Shown here one piece after another: positions 36,900 through 45,109 of a stretch of DNA of 64,000 nucleotides. Under the pieces are notes generated by a model. That model had not been told where the DNA came from, ran no database searches, and was given only the letters and a program-made list of their open reading frames with translations. Numbering within the stretch: position 1 is the first letter of the stretch; each line of letters starts with the position of its first letter. A program made the position numbers and the translations under genes. The DNA comes from Leptolyngbyaceae cyanobacterium (GTDB taxonomy: Bacteria > Cyanobacteriota > Cyanobacteriia > Cyanobacteriales > Aerosakkonemataceae): the NCBI GenBank assembly GCA_036703985.1, contig DATNQN010000084.1:53970-117969 (forward strand), in the 5' to 3' direction.

Positions 36900-37910
36900 A
36901 TGTGGAAATATATCATTAAACGCCTATTCAGCTTGTTACCAGTCCTATTAGGAATTACCCTCTTGGTATTCACCTTATTGCATCTCATCCCTGGTGACCC
37001 AGCCGTAGTATTATTAGGAGAACGCGCTACCCCAGAACAAATAGAAGCATTCAGGCAACAATTAGGTTTAAATCAACCTCTGCCCCTACAATATATTACT
37101 TTTATAGGAAGGTTAATCCGATTTGACTTCGGCAGCAGTATTATTAGTGGAATTCCCATTGCTGAAGAAATTAAAATTCGCTGGCCTGCCACATTCGAGT
37201 TATCAGTTTCAGCCATGCTTATAGCAGTAGTTTTAGGCGTGCCTGCGGGAATTATGGCAGCAGTTCGCAAAAATAGTTGGCTGGATAATTTGCTGATGAG
37301 CGGTTCTTTAATCGGCGTTTCATTGCCAGTATATTGGTTAGGCTTATTGCTAATCTATTTATTTGCAGTTAACTGGCAATTGCTACCACCCAGCGGACGA
37401 ATTAGCGTAGAATCCGCATTTAACTTTCAAGCAATTACGGGGTTTTACTTACTTGATTCGCTGTTAAAACTAGACCTGAAAATGTTCGCAAATGTAATAT
37501 CTCACTTAATTTTACCAGCCCTAACTTTAGGTACTATTCCTTTAGCGATTATTGCCCGGATTACCCGTAGTGCGATGTTAGAAACTTTATCCCAAGACTA
37601 CATCCGCACGGCTAGGGCGAAAGGAGTAACCGGACGTTCGATCGTAGTGAAACACGCTTTAAAAAATGCTTTTTTACCAATTATTACTACGATCGGCTTG
37701 CAATTCGGCACGCTGTTGAGTGGTGCTATTTTAACTGAAACAATCTTCTCATGGCCGGGAATTGGTTCTTGGCTTTACGAGGGAATTTTGGCGAGGGACT
37801 ACCCAGTAGTGCAAGGTGGCGTAGTGTTTGTTTCAGTAGCTTTTGTCATAATTAATTTATTAGTCGATCTATCTTATGCTTTCTTCGATCCCAGGATTCA
37901 ATATAACTAG
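36900..37910 (+). CDS. ABC transporter permease, DppB/OppB type
   Basis: This 336-residue inner-membrane permease has six helices. It has the N-terminal MWKYIIKRLFSLLPVLLGIT, HLIPGDPA, DFGSSI and the EAA-type loop DYIRTARAKGVTGRSIVVKHALKNAFLP. It would pair with the DppC-type permease. That partner gene lies 3.9 kb downstream on the same strand, beyond two genes on the opposite strand. Confidence 0.95.
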   Translation: MWKYIIKRLFSLLPVLLGITLLVFTLLHLIPGDPAVVLLGERATPEQIEAFRQQLGLNQPLPLQYITFIGRLIRFDFGSSIISGIPIAEEIKIRWPATFELSVSAMLIAVVLGVPAGIMAAVRKNSWLDNLLMSGSLIGVSLPVYWLGLLLIYLFAVNWQLLPPSGRISVESAFNFQAITGFYLLDSLLKLDLKMFANVISHLILPALTLGTIPLAIIARITRSAMLETLSQDYIRTARAKGVTGRSIVVKHALKNAFLPIITTIGLQFGTLLSGAILTETIFSWPGIGSWLYEGILARDYPVVQGGVVFVSVAFVIINLLVDLSYAFFDPRIQYN

Positions 37911-38298
37911 AAAAGAGGAAAAGGATGAAGTTAAAATTTTTCATTATGTCTCCCATTCACGCACCTTTTTACCTAAATGGTGAGTAATTTTAAAGTATAG
38001 CAACCGTCAAATCAATTCAAAATTCAAAATTATTAATTCAAAATTACAATCAGTGGGAGCTTGTACCCACCACTGATTGAAGACCACTGAATAAAATTCA
38101 GTGGGGGCTTGTACCCAGAATTAATCAATTAAAAATTTTTATTTATTCTTAATTTTGAATTTTGAATTTTGAATTTTGAATTCAAAAAATGGTCAAGGCG
38201 GTTAGGCATTCTTAATTGTTGAAACTCTCACCCCTAGTCCCTTCTTACCCTAGTCCCTAGCCCCTAGCCCCTAGTCCTTAGTCCCTAGCATAGCTGCA
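37911..38298. repeat. Intergenic block of simple and palindromic repeats
   Basis: Between two converging genes lie AT-rich direct repeats (TTTTGAATT units), two CAGTGGGxGCTTGTACCC words (one in a CAGTGGG/CCCACTG-like palindrome) and, at about 38230-38290, a degenerate CCCTAGT/CCCTAGC heptamer array. There is no gene. The block marks the left edge of the exoprotein cassette that splits the transporter genes. Confidence 0.65.
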
Positions 38299-41178
38299 CT
38301 AACCATCACACTGCTGCGGTAATAATCCAGAACTTTGCATAGTGGCATTTGGTGCTTGTGCGATCAGTACCACTTTTCCTTGAGAGTTAACCATCCATCC
38401 TTGCGCTTCTTCAATTTGGGAATGGGGAGGTAACTCGGCTTCTACTGGACTGGACGGCGTGCCATTGCTATTACTCCCGTGCTGAATCTCAGTTAGCCTT
38501 AAATCTACCCAAGTGGCTTCATCGGTAACGGCTTCATATGGACTAGGTGGCAAACCACCTCTACCAGTAACGATGAATTCGCTATTTAGGTTGCGACTGC
38601 GACAACTAGAGGCAACTAACTTACTAGCATCAACAACATTTTCTGGTAGTCCGATCAATCCAGCAGCGGGTTGAACTTCCGGAGTATTGATGGTGACGGT
38701 GCCGCTTAACTCTGGAGTGCCACCAGTGGCGGTGATATCGCTAGTAGTATTGTTCTCTGTATTGCGAAACTCACTACCAAAAACGCTCTGCACGTTAATC
38801 GTGACCGTACCACCTTTGGACTGTTCCGAATTAGCGGTGATGTCGCTATTTTCTAATGCTGCTAAGATTCCTTGATTTATATCGAGGGTAATGTTACCAC
38901 CTGTAGCTGTTTTAGTGGCATTAGTGGAAATATTGCTGTCTTGCCGCAATATTAAGGATTGAGAATTCAAGGTGATATTGCCAAACTCACCGCCAGCGCT
39001 GTTCGCTTCCAAGCTGCCTTGATTATTCAGAAAAATAGATTCGGCGGTGACTTCTAAGTTGCCCGCGCTACCCGTTCCCGTACTGCTAACGTTTACCAAA
39101 GCACCATCTCGGATGGTTAATTGTCCGGTATTAACTATTAAGCTTCCTGCATCGGCGATATTCTCCGAACGTGCAGACAAACGACTGCGAATTTTTGGAT
39201 CTGCTGCCGTGCCAATTACTTCTACTGATTGAGAAGCATTTATGGTTAAAGTGCCTCCTGGCTTAGTACCTAAGGTATCGGTAGATATCGCTGCTCCATC
39301 CCGGACGATTAACTGCCCAGTTTCTAAGGTTAAATTACCGCCATTGCCAGTAGCTTCTTGTCGAACTCGCGCATACAAACCGCTGGGAGCTTGAAGTATT
39401 GAAGTGCCGGCCACTTCTACCGACTCTGTGGCTTTGACAACTAAATTTCCTCCCGATCCCTTGCTGCGAGTATCAGTGGAGATGTAAGCGCCGTCCCGGA
39501 TGATTAATCGCCCAGTTTCCAAAGTTAATTTACCCCCATCACCCGATGCTCCTGAAAAAACTTGAGTAATGATGGCGCTGAAATATTTAGGGTTAGGTGC
39601 GGTTCCGATTAATTCCACGGAATCGGAAGCTTCGATCTCCAAAATTCCCCCGTTTCCAGACCCAGAGGTATCACCTGATATTACCGCTCCGTCCCGAATG
39701 ATTAACTGCCTGGTTTCGAGAAAGAGATTACCTGCATCACCCGTTGCTGTTCTTTCGGCTGAGGTATATAAACCGCTACCGCTAAAACCGTCTGGTGCTG
39801 TACCGCTCAGTTCGACGAACTCAGAAGCTCGCACCATCAAAGTTCCCCCCGCTCCAGCGCCACTACTGCCGGTGAAGAGTATAGCCCCATCTCTAACGCT
39901 TAACTGCTTGGTTTCCAGAGTCAAGTTGCCCCCTGCACCTGTAGCTCCTTGATAGACTGAGGTCAATAAGCTACTACGCGAAGAAGAATTAGCATTTGCT
40001 GAAGTACCGATTAGTTCTACCGATTTGGCAGCTTTAACTGCTATGGTTCCTGCGGCTCCTTGACCGGAAGTTGCGGTGATGATCTGCGCCCCCTCTTGGA
40101 GAGTTAACTGTTGTGTTTCTACTGCAATCTTGCCTCCTGCACCGGTCGCTCCTTGATAAACTTGCGCCTGTAAGCCACTGGGGAAATAACCGTTTGCTGA
40201 GGTACCAGTAGCTTTTACCAACTCAGAGGTAGTAACGCTTAAGTTTCCACCAGCTTCACCTCCCAAGGTACTCGCCTCGATTTGAGACCCATCTGTCAGC
40301 ATCAGTTGTCTGCCCCGAACTTGAATATCACCACCGCCAGCGCCGCTAGCATCAACGGCTGTTTGCTGGGAAAGCCGAATGTCTCCAAAAGTAGAAACGC
40401 TTTCATACCCCAAAGCTATACCTTTGTCGATCGGTTTCAGGCTAACAAAGCTGTTAAGGCCAACACTTCCTAATTCAATTCGTCCCCCAGGCGTCTTGAG
40501 GGTTGCACCTTCAAATGCTACTTCACCGCCTACTAAAGCTAAGGTTTGATTCTGCGCTACCCGCAGAGCCGCATCGGTATCAACGAGCGCAGTAGTCGAT
40601 CGCAAACCTTGTCCGTTTCCCTGCACTAAAATTCTTCCTGGGTTGCTGCCGAACTGCAAGCCAATGGGTACGCTGACTGTTAGTAGTGGTGAGTTTTGGC
40701 TGGCGTTAATTGCACTGAAAAACGTGCTATCAGCAAAGTTTAGGCTATTGGCTGTGGTTGCTAAAAAAGAGCCGCCGATCTCCAGCCTTGCATTTGGGCC
40801 AAAAATTATTCCATTAGGATTAATTAAAAAGAAATTCGCTGAGCCGTTAGCTCGGATAATGCCATCAATATTAGATAAAGACCCTCCGGTTATTCGCGTG
40901 AAGATGTTTTGAATATCGGGAGGGTTGCTGAAGTATGCGCTATTGCCCGTAGGGACGGAAAACTGCACGAAGCTGTGGAATAAGTTGCTGCCCGCTTGAG
41001 TACCACCAGTGATAACATCTGTGGAATTTTGGCGGGTGACAACAGAAGGGTTAACCAGGGTGGTGTCTGGGACAATTTGCGCTACCGCCCTGTTTTGCCA
41101 AGAAGAAGTAGAAAAGTTCACTAAACAGTAAATCACTAAGCTGCTGGCACTCCCGCATAAGTAAGAATACCTCTTCAT
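38299..41178 (-). CDS. Filamentous-haemagglutinin-type exoprotein (two-partner secretion)
   Basis: This 959-residue secreted protein starts with a hydrophobic signal ending around R-A-V-A-Q. It then has the TPS domain (TGGTQAGSNLFHSFVQFSV, FLINPNGIIFGPNARLEIGGSFLATTAN) recognised by an outer-membrane TpsB pore. The body is made of roughly ten degenerate beta-helix repeats of the type LETGQLIIRDGAxIS-(D/G)T...GSGGxLxVxAxxSVELxGT. The C terminus has four cysteines and GWMVNSQGKVVLIAQAPNA, a tail I have seen in many cyanobacterial exoproteins. No TpsB gene is in the window. It is preceded, 77 bases upstream and co-directional, by a double-glycine leader peptide gene. Confidence 0.93.
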   Translation of the reverse strand: MKRYSYLCGSASSLVIYCLVNFSTSSWQNRAVAQIVPDTTLVNPSVVTRQNSTDVITGGTQAGSNLFHSFVQFSVPTGNSAYFSNPPDIQNIFTRITGGSLSNIDGIIRANGSANFFLINPNGIIFGPNARLEIGGSFLATTANSLNFADSTFFSAINASQNSPLLTVSVPIGLQFGSNPGRILVQGNGQGLRSTTALVDTDAALRVAQNQTLALVGGEVAFEGATLKTPGGRIELGSVGLNSFVSLKPIDKGIALGYESVSTFGDIRLSQQTAVDASGAGGGDIQVRGRQLMLTDGSQIEASTLGGEAGGNLSVTTSELVKATGTSANGYFPSGLQAQVYQGATGAGGKIAVETQQLTLQEGAQIITATSGQGAAGTIAVKAAKSVELIGTSANANSSSRSSLLTSVYQGATGAGGNLTLETKQLSVRDGAILFTGSSGAGAGGTLMVRASEFVELSGTAPDGFSGSGLYTSAERTATGDAGNLFLETRQLIIRDGAVISGDTSGSGNGGILEIEASDSVELIGTAPNPKYFSAIITQVFSGASGDGGKLTLETGRLIIRDGAYISTDTRSKGSGGNLVVKATESVEVAGTSILQAPSGLYARVRQEATGNGGNLTLETGQLIVRDGAAISTDTLGTKPGGTLTINASQSVEVIGTAADPKIRSRLSARSENIADAGSLIVNTGQLTIRDGALVNVSSTGTGSAGNLEVTAESIFLNNQGSLEANSAGGEFGNITLNSQSLILRQDSNISTNATKTATGGNITLDINQGILAALENSDITANSEQSKGGTVTINVQSVFGSEFRNTENNTTSDITATGGTPELSGTVTINTPEVQPAAGLIGLPENVVDASKLVASSCRSRNLNSEFIVTGRGGLPPSPYEAVTDEATWVDLRLTEIQHGSNSNGTPSSPVEAELPPHSQIEEAQGWMVNSQGKVVLIAQAPNATMQSSGLLPQQCDG

Positions 41179-41255
41179 TAAACTTTTAGATTCCTCCTCG
41201 CCTTGGGTAATAGATTTAACCCTTCAGTTGATTAATTTAGTTTTTCATTCCTCGT

Positions 41256-41471
41256 TCAATTATTGGTAGGGGAAGGTCCAGGGCCACCTCCACCACCTAG
41301 TGCGATCTTGGCCTCTATTACTCCTAGTATTTCTGCTTGTACAACCAATAATGGTGCTGACGAATCCGACCCTCCAGCCACAGACTTCAATTCTTTTTCA
41401 GACAATTCTTCAGACAACTGTTCGTCATCGGTAGCCACTGACAAAAATTGGTCGATGTTTTCTTCTGACAT
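41256..41471 (-). CDS. Short peptide with double-glycine leader (bacteriocin/RiPP-like)
   Basis: The 71-residue product has an acidic leader ending in a double-glycine site: ELSEKELKSVAGG at residues 22-34. The putative 37-residue core contains a hydrophobic stretch (APLLVVQAEILGVIEAKIAL) followed by GGGGGPGPSPTNN. The start is supported by AAGGAG about ten bases upstream. Leaders of this type are cleaved by C39-peptidase ABC exporters, none of which is nearby. It is oriented into the exoprotein gene and probably co-transcribed. It resembles cyanobacterial CTB-type or other bacteriocin-signal peptides; activity is unknown. The overlapping plus-strand frame is not credible. Confidence 0.7.
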   Translation of the reverse strand: MSEENIDQFLSVATDDEQLSEELSEKELKSVAGGSDSSAPLLVVQAEILGVIEAKIALGGGGGPGPSPTNN

Positions 41472-41775
41472 GAGATAACTACTCCTTGGAAAATTTAAGT
41501 TTTTGTGAAGAAGAATTAAAGATAGTGTAAAACTATCATAAAACTAACGATTTGGATGCACTTTTACCTTATTTCTCTCTTAGCAATCAAGTTTATCACA
41601 TTCAAAAAATATGTGTTTGGTTTATTTTTTTTACTTAATTTTTTGGAAAACTTTTTTTATTATGTACTACTCTATTCTAGACAAGGCATTTTCGTCAATA
41701 CTTTTATTTAAACGAATGCCAAACCTTACCGTAGTTATTGAAATCATCATTTATCTACTTTGATAAAGCACTACC
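41472..41775. promoter_or_regulatory. Divergent intergenic region, leader peptide / DppC permease
   Basis: This is a 304-base, strongly AT-rich region that must drive the leader-peptide/exoprotein unit and perhaps the isolated permease. No repeat or hairpin stands out. Confidence 0.4.
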
Positions 41776-42609
41776 ATGCCAACAGCTTTAAAACGCTTTT
41801 TTCAATCTACTTCTGGCAAAATTGGTTTGATTCTCACCATTGCGATCGTATTATTAGCCGTTTTAGCGCCTGTTCTCCATCCTTACGATCCGGCAACGGA
41901 TAGAAATTATCTACTGCGTTTAAAGCCTCCCAGTTTGGAACATTGGTTCGGTACTGACGGATTGGGAAGGGATATTTTAGTTTTGGTATGGTATGGAATG
42001 CGAACTTCTCTGGCGGTAGGGTTGATTGCGGTATGTTTGGGGTTAGTAATCGGATTAATTTTTGGCTTAATTGCTGGTTATTTCCGAGGCAAAATCGATA
42101 CGGTAATCGGTTGGGTGACGGATATATTGTTGGCTTTTCCTTCTATATTGTTAGCGATCGCGATCGTCACCGTGACCGGGCCTAGTTTACAAAGCGTAAT
42201 GATTGCTGTTGCCGTCGTGCAGGTTCCCATTTTTATCAGACTCACCCGCAGTATGGTATTCTCTTTAAGAGAACGGGAATTCGTACAGGCAGTAAAAGCG
42301 CTTGGTGCTTCGCCAATGCGGATTATTTTTTATCACGTTTTACCCAGCACTTTATCGCCACTAGTAGTACAAGCAACTCTTTCTATCGGTACGGCAACTT
42401 TGGAAGCGGCGGGGTTGGGTTTTTTAGGTTTAGGGGCACAACCTCCTACCCCAGAATTAGGTACGATGCTGGCGGATGCTTTTAAAGGTGGTTATTCTCT
42501 TTCTTCACCTTGGACGACGGTTTTTCCCGGGTTATTTATTACTTTGAACGTGCTGGCTTTTAATCTTTTAGGAGATGGTTTGCGGGATACTCTCGATCCT
42601 CGTTCTTAG
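41776..42609 (+). CDS. ABC transporter permease, DppC/OppC type
   Basis: This 277-residue inner-membrane permease has the N-terminal FHPYDP-like motif (LHPYDPATDRNYLLRLKPPS), HWFGTDGLGRDILVLVWYGMR, the EAA loop REFVQAVKALGASPMRIIFYHVLP and the C-terminal NLLGDGLRDTLDPR. It should complete the transporter with the DppB-type permease at 36900, from which it is separated by the exoprotein cassette. It would now need its own promoter. Confidence 0.95.
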   Translation: MPTALKRFFQSTSGKIGLILTIAIVLLAVLAPVLHPYDPATDRNYLLRLKPPSLEHWFGTDGLGRDILVLVWYGMRTSLAVGLIAVCLGLVIGLIFGLIAGYFRGKIDTVIGWVTDILLAFPSILLAIAIVTVTGPSLQSVMIAVAVVQVPIFIRLTRSMVFSLREREFVQAVKALGASPMRIIFYHVLPSTLSPLVVQATLSIGTATLEAAGLGFLGLGAQPPTPELGTMLADAFKGGYSLSSPWTTVFPGLFITLNVLAFNLLGDGLRDTLDPRS

Positions 42610-42686
42610 GAATCAGGGGCAAAGGATCGGACATTCCATGCTGAAGCGGGTTTAATTATGTCTTTGTTCCCTGCCCCATACCCCAT

Positions 42687-43007
42687 TTACGCATCGTCAA
42701 CCTCTAATTGCGCTACCGTCACCGCACAGAAAGCAAAAGCGCCTACCATTGGCATGGGACATTTAAGCACGAGGCTGACTAGTCCGGCTACCATTGTGCC
42801 TAAGACTGATGCGATCGCCCAAAATCTTTCTTCCGAACTGAATCCTTTTTGTGATTTAATCTTTCTTAGAGCTTTATTGGGGATCGGTTCTGGCATCACC
42901 GCTCCCGGCGGAAAAGCCCAGTACGTGTTTTGGCGATCGACAATTAAGTCTGTCCAGCCGTTGTGTTCGCACCACTCCTGTACCCATTCATCCGCAAAAT
43001 GCTTCAT
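42687..43007 (-). CDS. Conserved cyanobacterial small membrane protein
   Basis: This is a 106-residue protein with a soluble N-terminal half (ADEWVQEWCEHNGWTDLIVD, TYWAFPPGAVMPEPIP) and a C-terminal hydrophobic half (FWAIASVLGTMVAGLVSLVL, AFAFCAVTVAQLEV) that can form two helices. GAGGAG lies just upstream of the ATG. It looks like a conserved cyanobacterial hypothetical; function is unknown. A plus-strand frame over the same bases is a shadow. Confidence 0.82.
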   Translation of the reverse strand: MKHFADEWVQEWCEHNGWTDLIVDRQNTYWAFPPGAVMPEPIPNKALRKIKSQKGFSSEERFWAIASVLGTMVAGLVSLVLKCPMPMVGAFAFCAVTVAQLEVDDA

Positions 43008-43344
43008 AACCTCTCCTCAGAATCGAAATCGTCATTTTTAAATGGTGATTGGCAATAATTTTGCCGATGACTGAAAACTAGCGATCGCTCAGACCACTAG
43101 TAAAAAATACCTACCAAATCTGGTTGTTTGAGTAGTATCAAAAATGTGTTGGCTTTGTTTGCCAAAGCCACGTTCTGAACAGGTTATCAAAACCAGGTCA
43201 TAAATAAAAGTAAAAGTTACTAAAATTAACGGACGGATTCCCGAACTGGAAACCATCTCGCGTCCGACTGTTGCGCGATTTTCGATGCCTCAAGAATGTA
43301 GGGAGGACAAAAGCACCTACTTAAGGCAGCTTAACATATTTAGT
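43008..43344. other. Intergenic with a small hairpin
   Basis: These 337 bases have no gene. A stem-loop TGGCTTTG-TTTGC-CAAAGCCA lies at about 43150-43171; it has no T-tract and may be an element remnant. One HIP1-type GCGATCGC is at about 43081. Confidence 0.4.
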
Positions 43345-43797
43345 TCAACTCAAGCTAGTATTATGCTGACTGTGAGAACGATCCAAACCTTGCTTGACCC
43401 AATTAATACAATCTATTTCTGATGGGAATATTTTCGGTGCTGCAATATTCATTAATTCCTTTGGGGGATAATGGTCATAAAAATATTTCCCAGCTAATTG
43501 GGAAACAATAATTAAGTTATGGCGATAAGTATAGCGAATCTTAAAAAGATCGAGGGAGTCTATCACATCTGAATGCTCATCTAGATGGTCTTTAGCAATT
43601 GTAATTATGCTATAAACGTTGCTAGCGTAAAAACCAGCCGGATTTTCTACTTTGTGAAACTTTCCTCTACATCCCAGTTCGGATAACAATTGATAAGAGT
43701 AGATTTCTTCCCGATCTGCTACACCATAAACAAATGGAATAATCAAATGTCCCTGATGAGTAACTGAATATTCATACAGTAATCGACCCGTAACCAT
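43345..43797 (-). CDS. Hypothetical protein
   Basis: This 150-residue soluble protein contains LLYEYSVTHQGHLIIPFVYG, ELGCRGKFHKVENPAGFYAS and, later, IKYTYRH-like (IRYTYRHNLIIVSQLAGKYF) segments. No family or catalytic motif was recognised. The base composition and codon use look native. It lies 40 bases downstream of the ferredoxin pseudogene on the same strand. Confidence 0.7.
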   Translation of the reverse strand: MVTGRLLYEYSVTHQGHLIIPFVYGVADREEIYSYQLLSELGCRGKFHKVENPAGFYASNVYSIITIAKDHLDEHSDVIDSLDLFKIRYTYRHNLIIVSQLAGKYFYDHYPPKELMNIAAPKIFPSEIDCINWVKQGLDRSHSQHNTSLS

Positions 43798-43838
43798 TTT
43801 AGATTTGAGATTTTAGATTGAGTTAACTGTCGAACTAG

Positions 43839-44180
43839 TTATTGAAAATTTTCTGTTTGGGAACACAAGTAAAGCAAAGATCGATAAAACCCTTGTTTTT
43901 GATGGGTTAATAAAGTGCAATCAGAAATCGGATAAGTTACGCAGGTAACAGTATAACCCGCCGCTAATTCTTCTGGTCGGAGAAATTGTTGTTTGCTTTG
44001 GCCTACTTCTGAGCTAACCAGTTTAGTCAAGCAAGCCTAACAATTGCCTTGCTTGGAACCAGACGGAAGACGGATGCCAGCTTGTTCGGCCATATCTAAA
44101 ATATACTCTGAGTATGGCACTTCAATAATGCGATCGAGTCCGATTGCCGGATCGATCGGTCGGACTTGATAAACTGCTAT
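43839..44180 (-). pseudogene. Plant-type [2Fe-2S] ferredoxin, inactivated
   Basis: Read from 44180 downward, one frame gives AVYQVRPIDPAIGLDR, then IIEVPYSEYILDMAEQAGIR-L-P, a TAG stop at 44037-44039, and without frame change LTKLVSSEVGQSKQQFL and AGYTVTCVTYPISDCTLLTH. This is a PetF-like ferredoxin over its whole length. Lesions are: the expected start codon is ATA; the first cluster cysteine (S-C-R-A-G-A-C in PetF) is Ser; the in-frame TAG replaces the Ser that follows the second cysteine; and the C terminus runs on about 20 residues past the usual end. Cysteines 2, 3 and 4 remain. It cannot assemble a normal cluster. Confidence 0.85.
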
Positions 44181-44362
44181 GCTACTTTTTCATCAGATCG
44201 ATTTGCATGAATTGTCATTTTACTACAAATCGGTGATTGATAATGAGTCATTTTACACTTTAAATAGTAGATACTCGCTCGTTCAAATTTCAGTAGTTAC
44301 ACCCACTGCTAGATAATCAGCGATCGGAGTTTAAAGCCCGGGCGATCGATGGCTACCAGTAT

Positions 44363-44524
44363 TTAATTTACTAATCGATCGCCAGTTTCTTTTAATTGTG
44401 GAAGATGGCGATCGCTTGTCTTAAATGTCGTACTCAACAAAGCACCAATTACAAAAATACCAAAAATTGCCAAAATAGAAATAAAGACCATAATTAGCAT
44501 ATTGCTAGGGCGTTCTGGTTTCAT
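44363..44524 (-). CDS. Small single-helix membrane protein (53 aa)
   Basis: This short frame encodes M-K-P-E-R-P-S then a strong hydrophobic helix (MLIMVFISILAIFGIFVIGA) and a polar tail (TSDRHLPQLKETGDRLVN). The hydrophobicity profile and sensible codon use suggest it is real, but no Shine-Dalgarno is obvious and no family is recognised. Confidence 0.5.
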   Translation of the reverse strand: MKPERPSNMLIMVFISILAIFGIFVIGALLSTTFKTSDRHLPQLKETGDRLVN

Positions 44525-44721
44525 TTGATATTTTTTAAAACATAGATATTAATCTAGGTTACTAGATCGAGAAATTGATTCACCTGACTCATTAGGAATA
44601 AATTATGAATTACTTAACTAATTCCTTGGCAAGATGAAGGATATATATTCAATAGATAAAATATACTTTTAAATAAATTTCCAATCATTCAAACGGATAA
44701 TTAAACCAGTAAAGTTTTTGA

Positions 44722-45053
44722 AAAGCTTCCTTACTTGCTTTATTGGAAGAACCTTGGAAAGCTGGTGCGGTGATTGTACTTTATATTGTTATTCAGCAAG
44801 TTGAAAGCAATATTTTGACACCTTTAGTATGGAACATCAAGTATCTCTGCTGCCAGCAGTTACGTTGTTATCCCAAGTAGTTTTTGCAATGTTTTTTGGT
44901 TTTTTGGGCCTTTTATTGGCATTACCGATCGTAGTGGTAGCGCAAGTTTGGTTGCGAGAGTTACTGGTGAAAGATGTTTTGAACGAATGGGACGAAAGTG
45001 ACGATCGCGATCGCGATTGCGGGGAGGGAGAAAGACCAAGTACAATCAGATGA
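44722..45053 (+). pseudogene. AI-2E/PerM transporter, C-terminal fragment with frameshift
   Basis: In one frame from 44722 the sequence reads LLALLEEPWKAGAVIVLYIV, then IQQVESNILTPLV. A one-base loss at about 44828 then moves the remainder, MEHQVSLLPAVTLLSQVVFA and FFGFLGLLLALPIVVVAQVW, into another frame that ends in an acidic tail. This is the C-terminal third of an AI-2E-type transporter. An in-frame TGA sits just before 44722 and no N-terminal part remains. It differs from the intact AI-2E gene immediately downstream, so it is a distinct paralogue. Confidence 0.8.
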
Positions 45054-45109
45054 AAACTCGGTATCTAAATCAAGGGGCTGAGAAATAATTTATTCATGAC
45101 AAATGACCG

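Noticed and set aside
38230..38290. CCCTAGT heptamer array as a CRISPR or origin
   Set aside because: Too short and degenerate; no DnaA boxes or flanking cas or dnaA/dnaN genes.
40643..40912. Plus-strand frames opposite the exoprotein gene at 38.3-41.2 kb
   Set aside because: They mirror its repeats and have no start signals or recognisable content.
41263..41478. Plus-strand open frame over the leader-peptide gene
   Set aside because: The minus strand has AAGGAG at the right spacing and a classic VAGG leader; the plus frame has no site and no recognisable content.
42658..43041. 127-codon plus-strand frame at 42.7 kb
   Set aside because: It lies opposite a better supported minus-strand gene with GAGGAG and a membrane-protein profile.
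43149..43172. Hairpin as a rho-independent terminator
   Set aside because: No T-tract and not directly behind a gene end.
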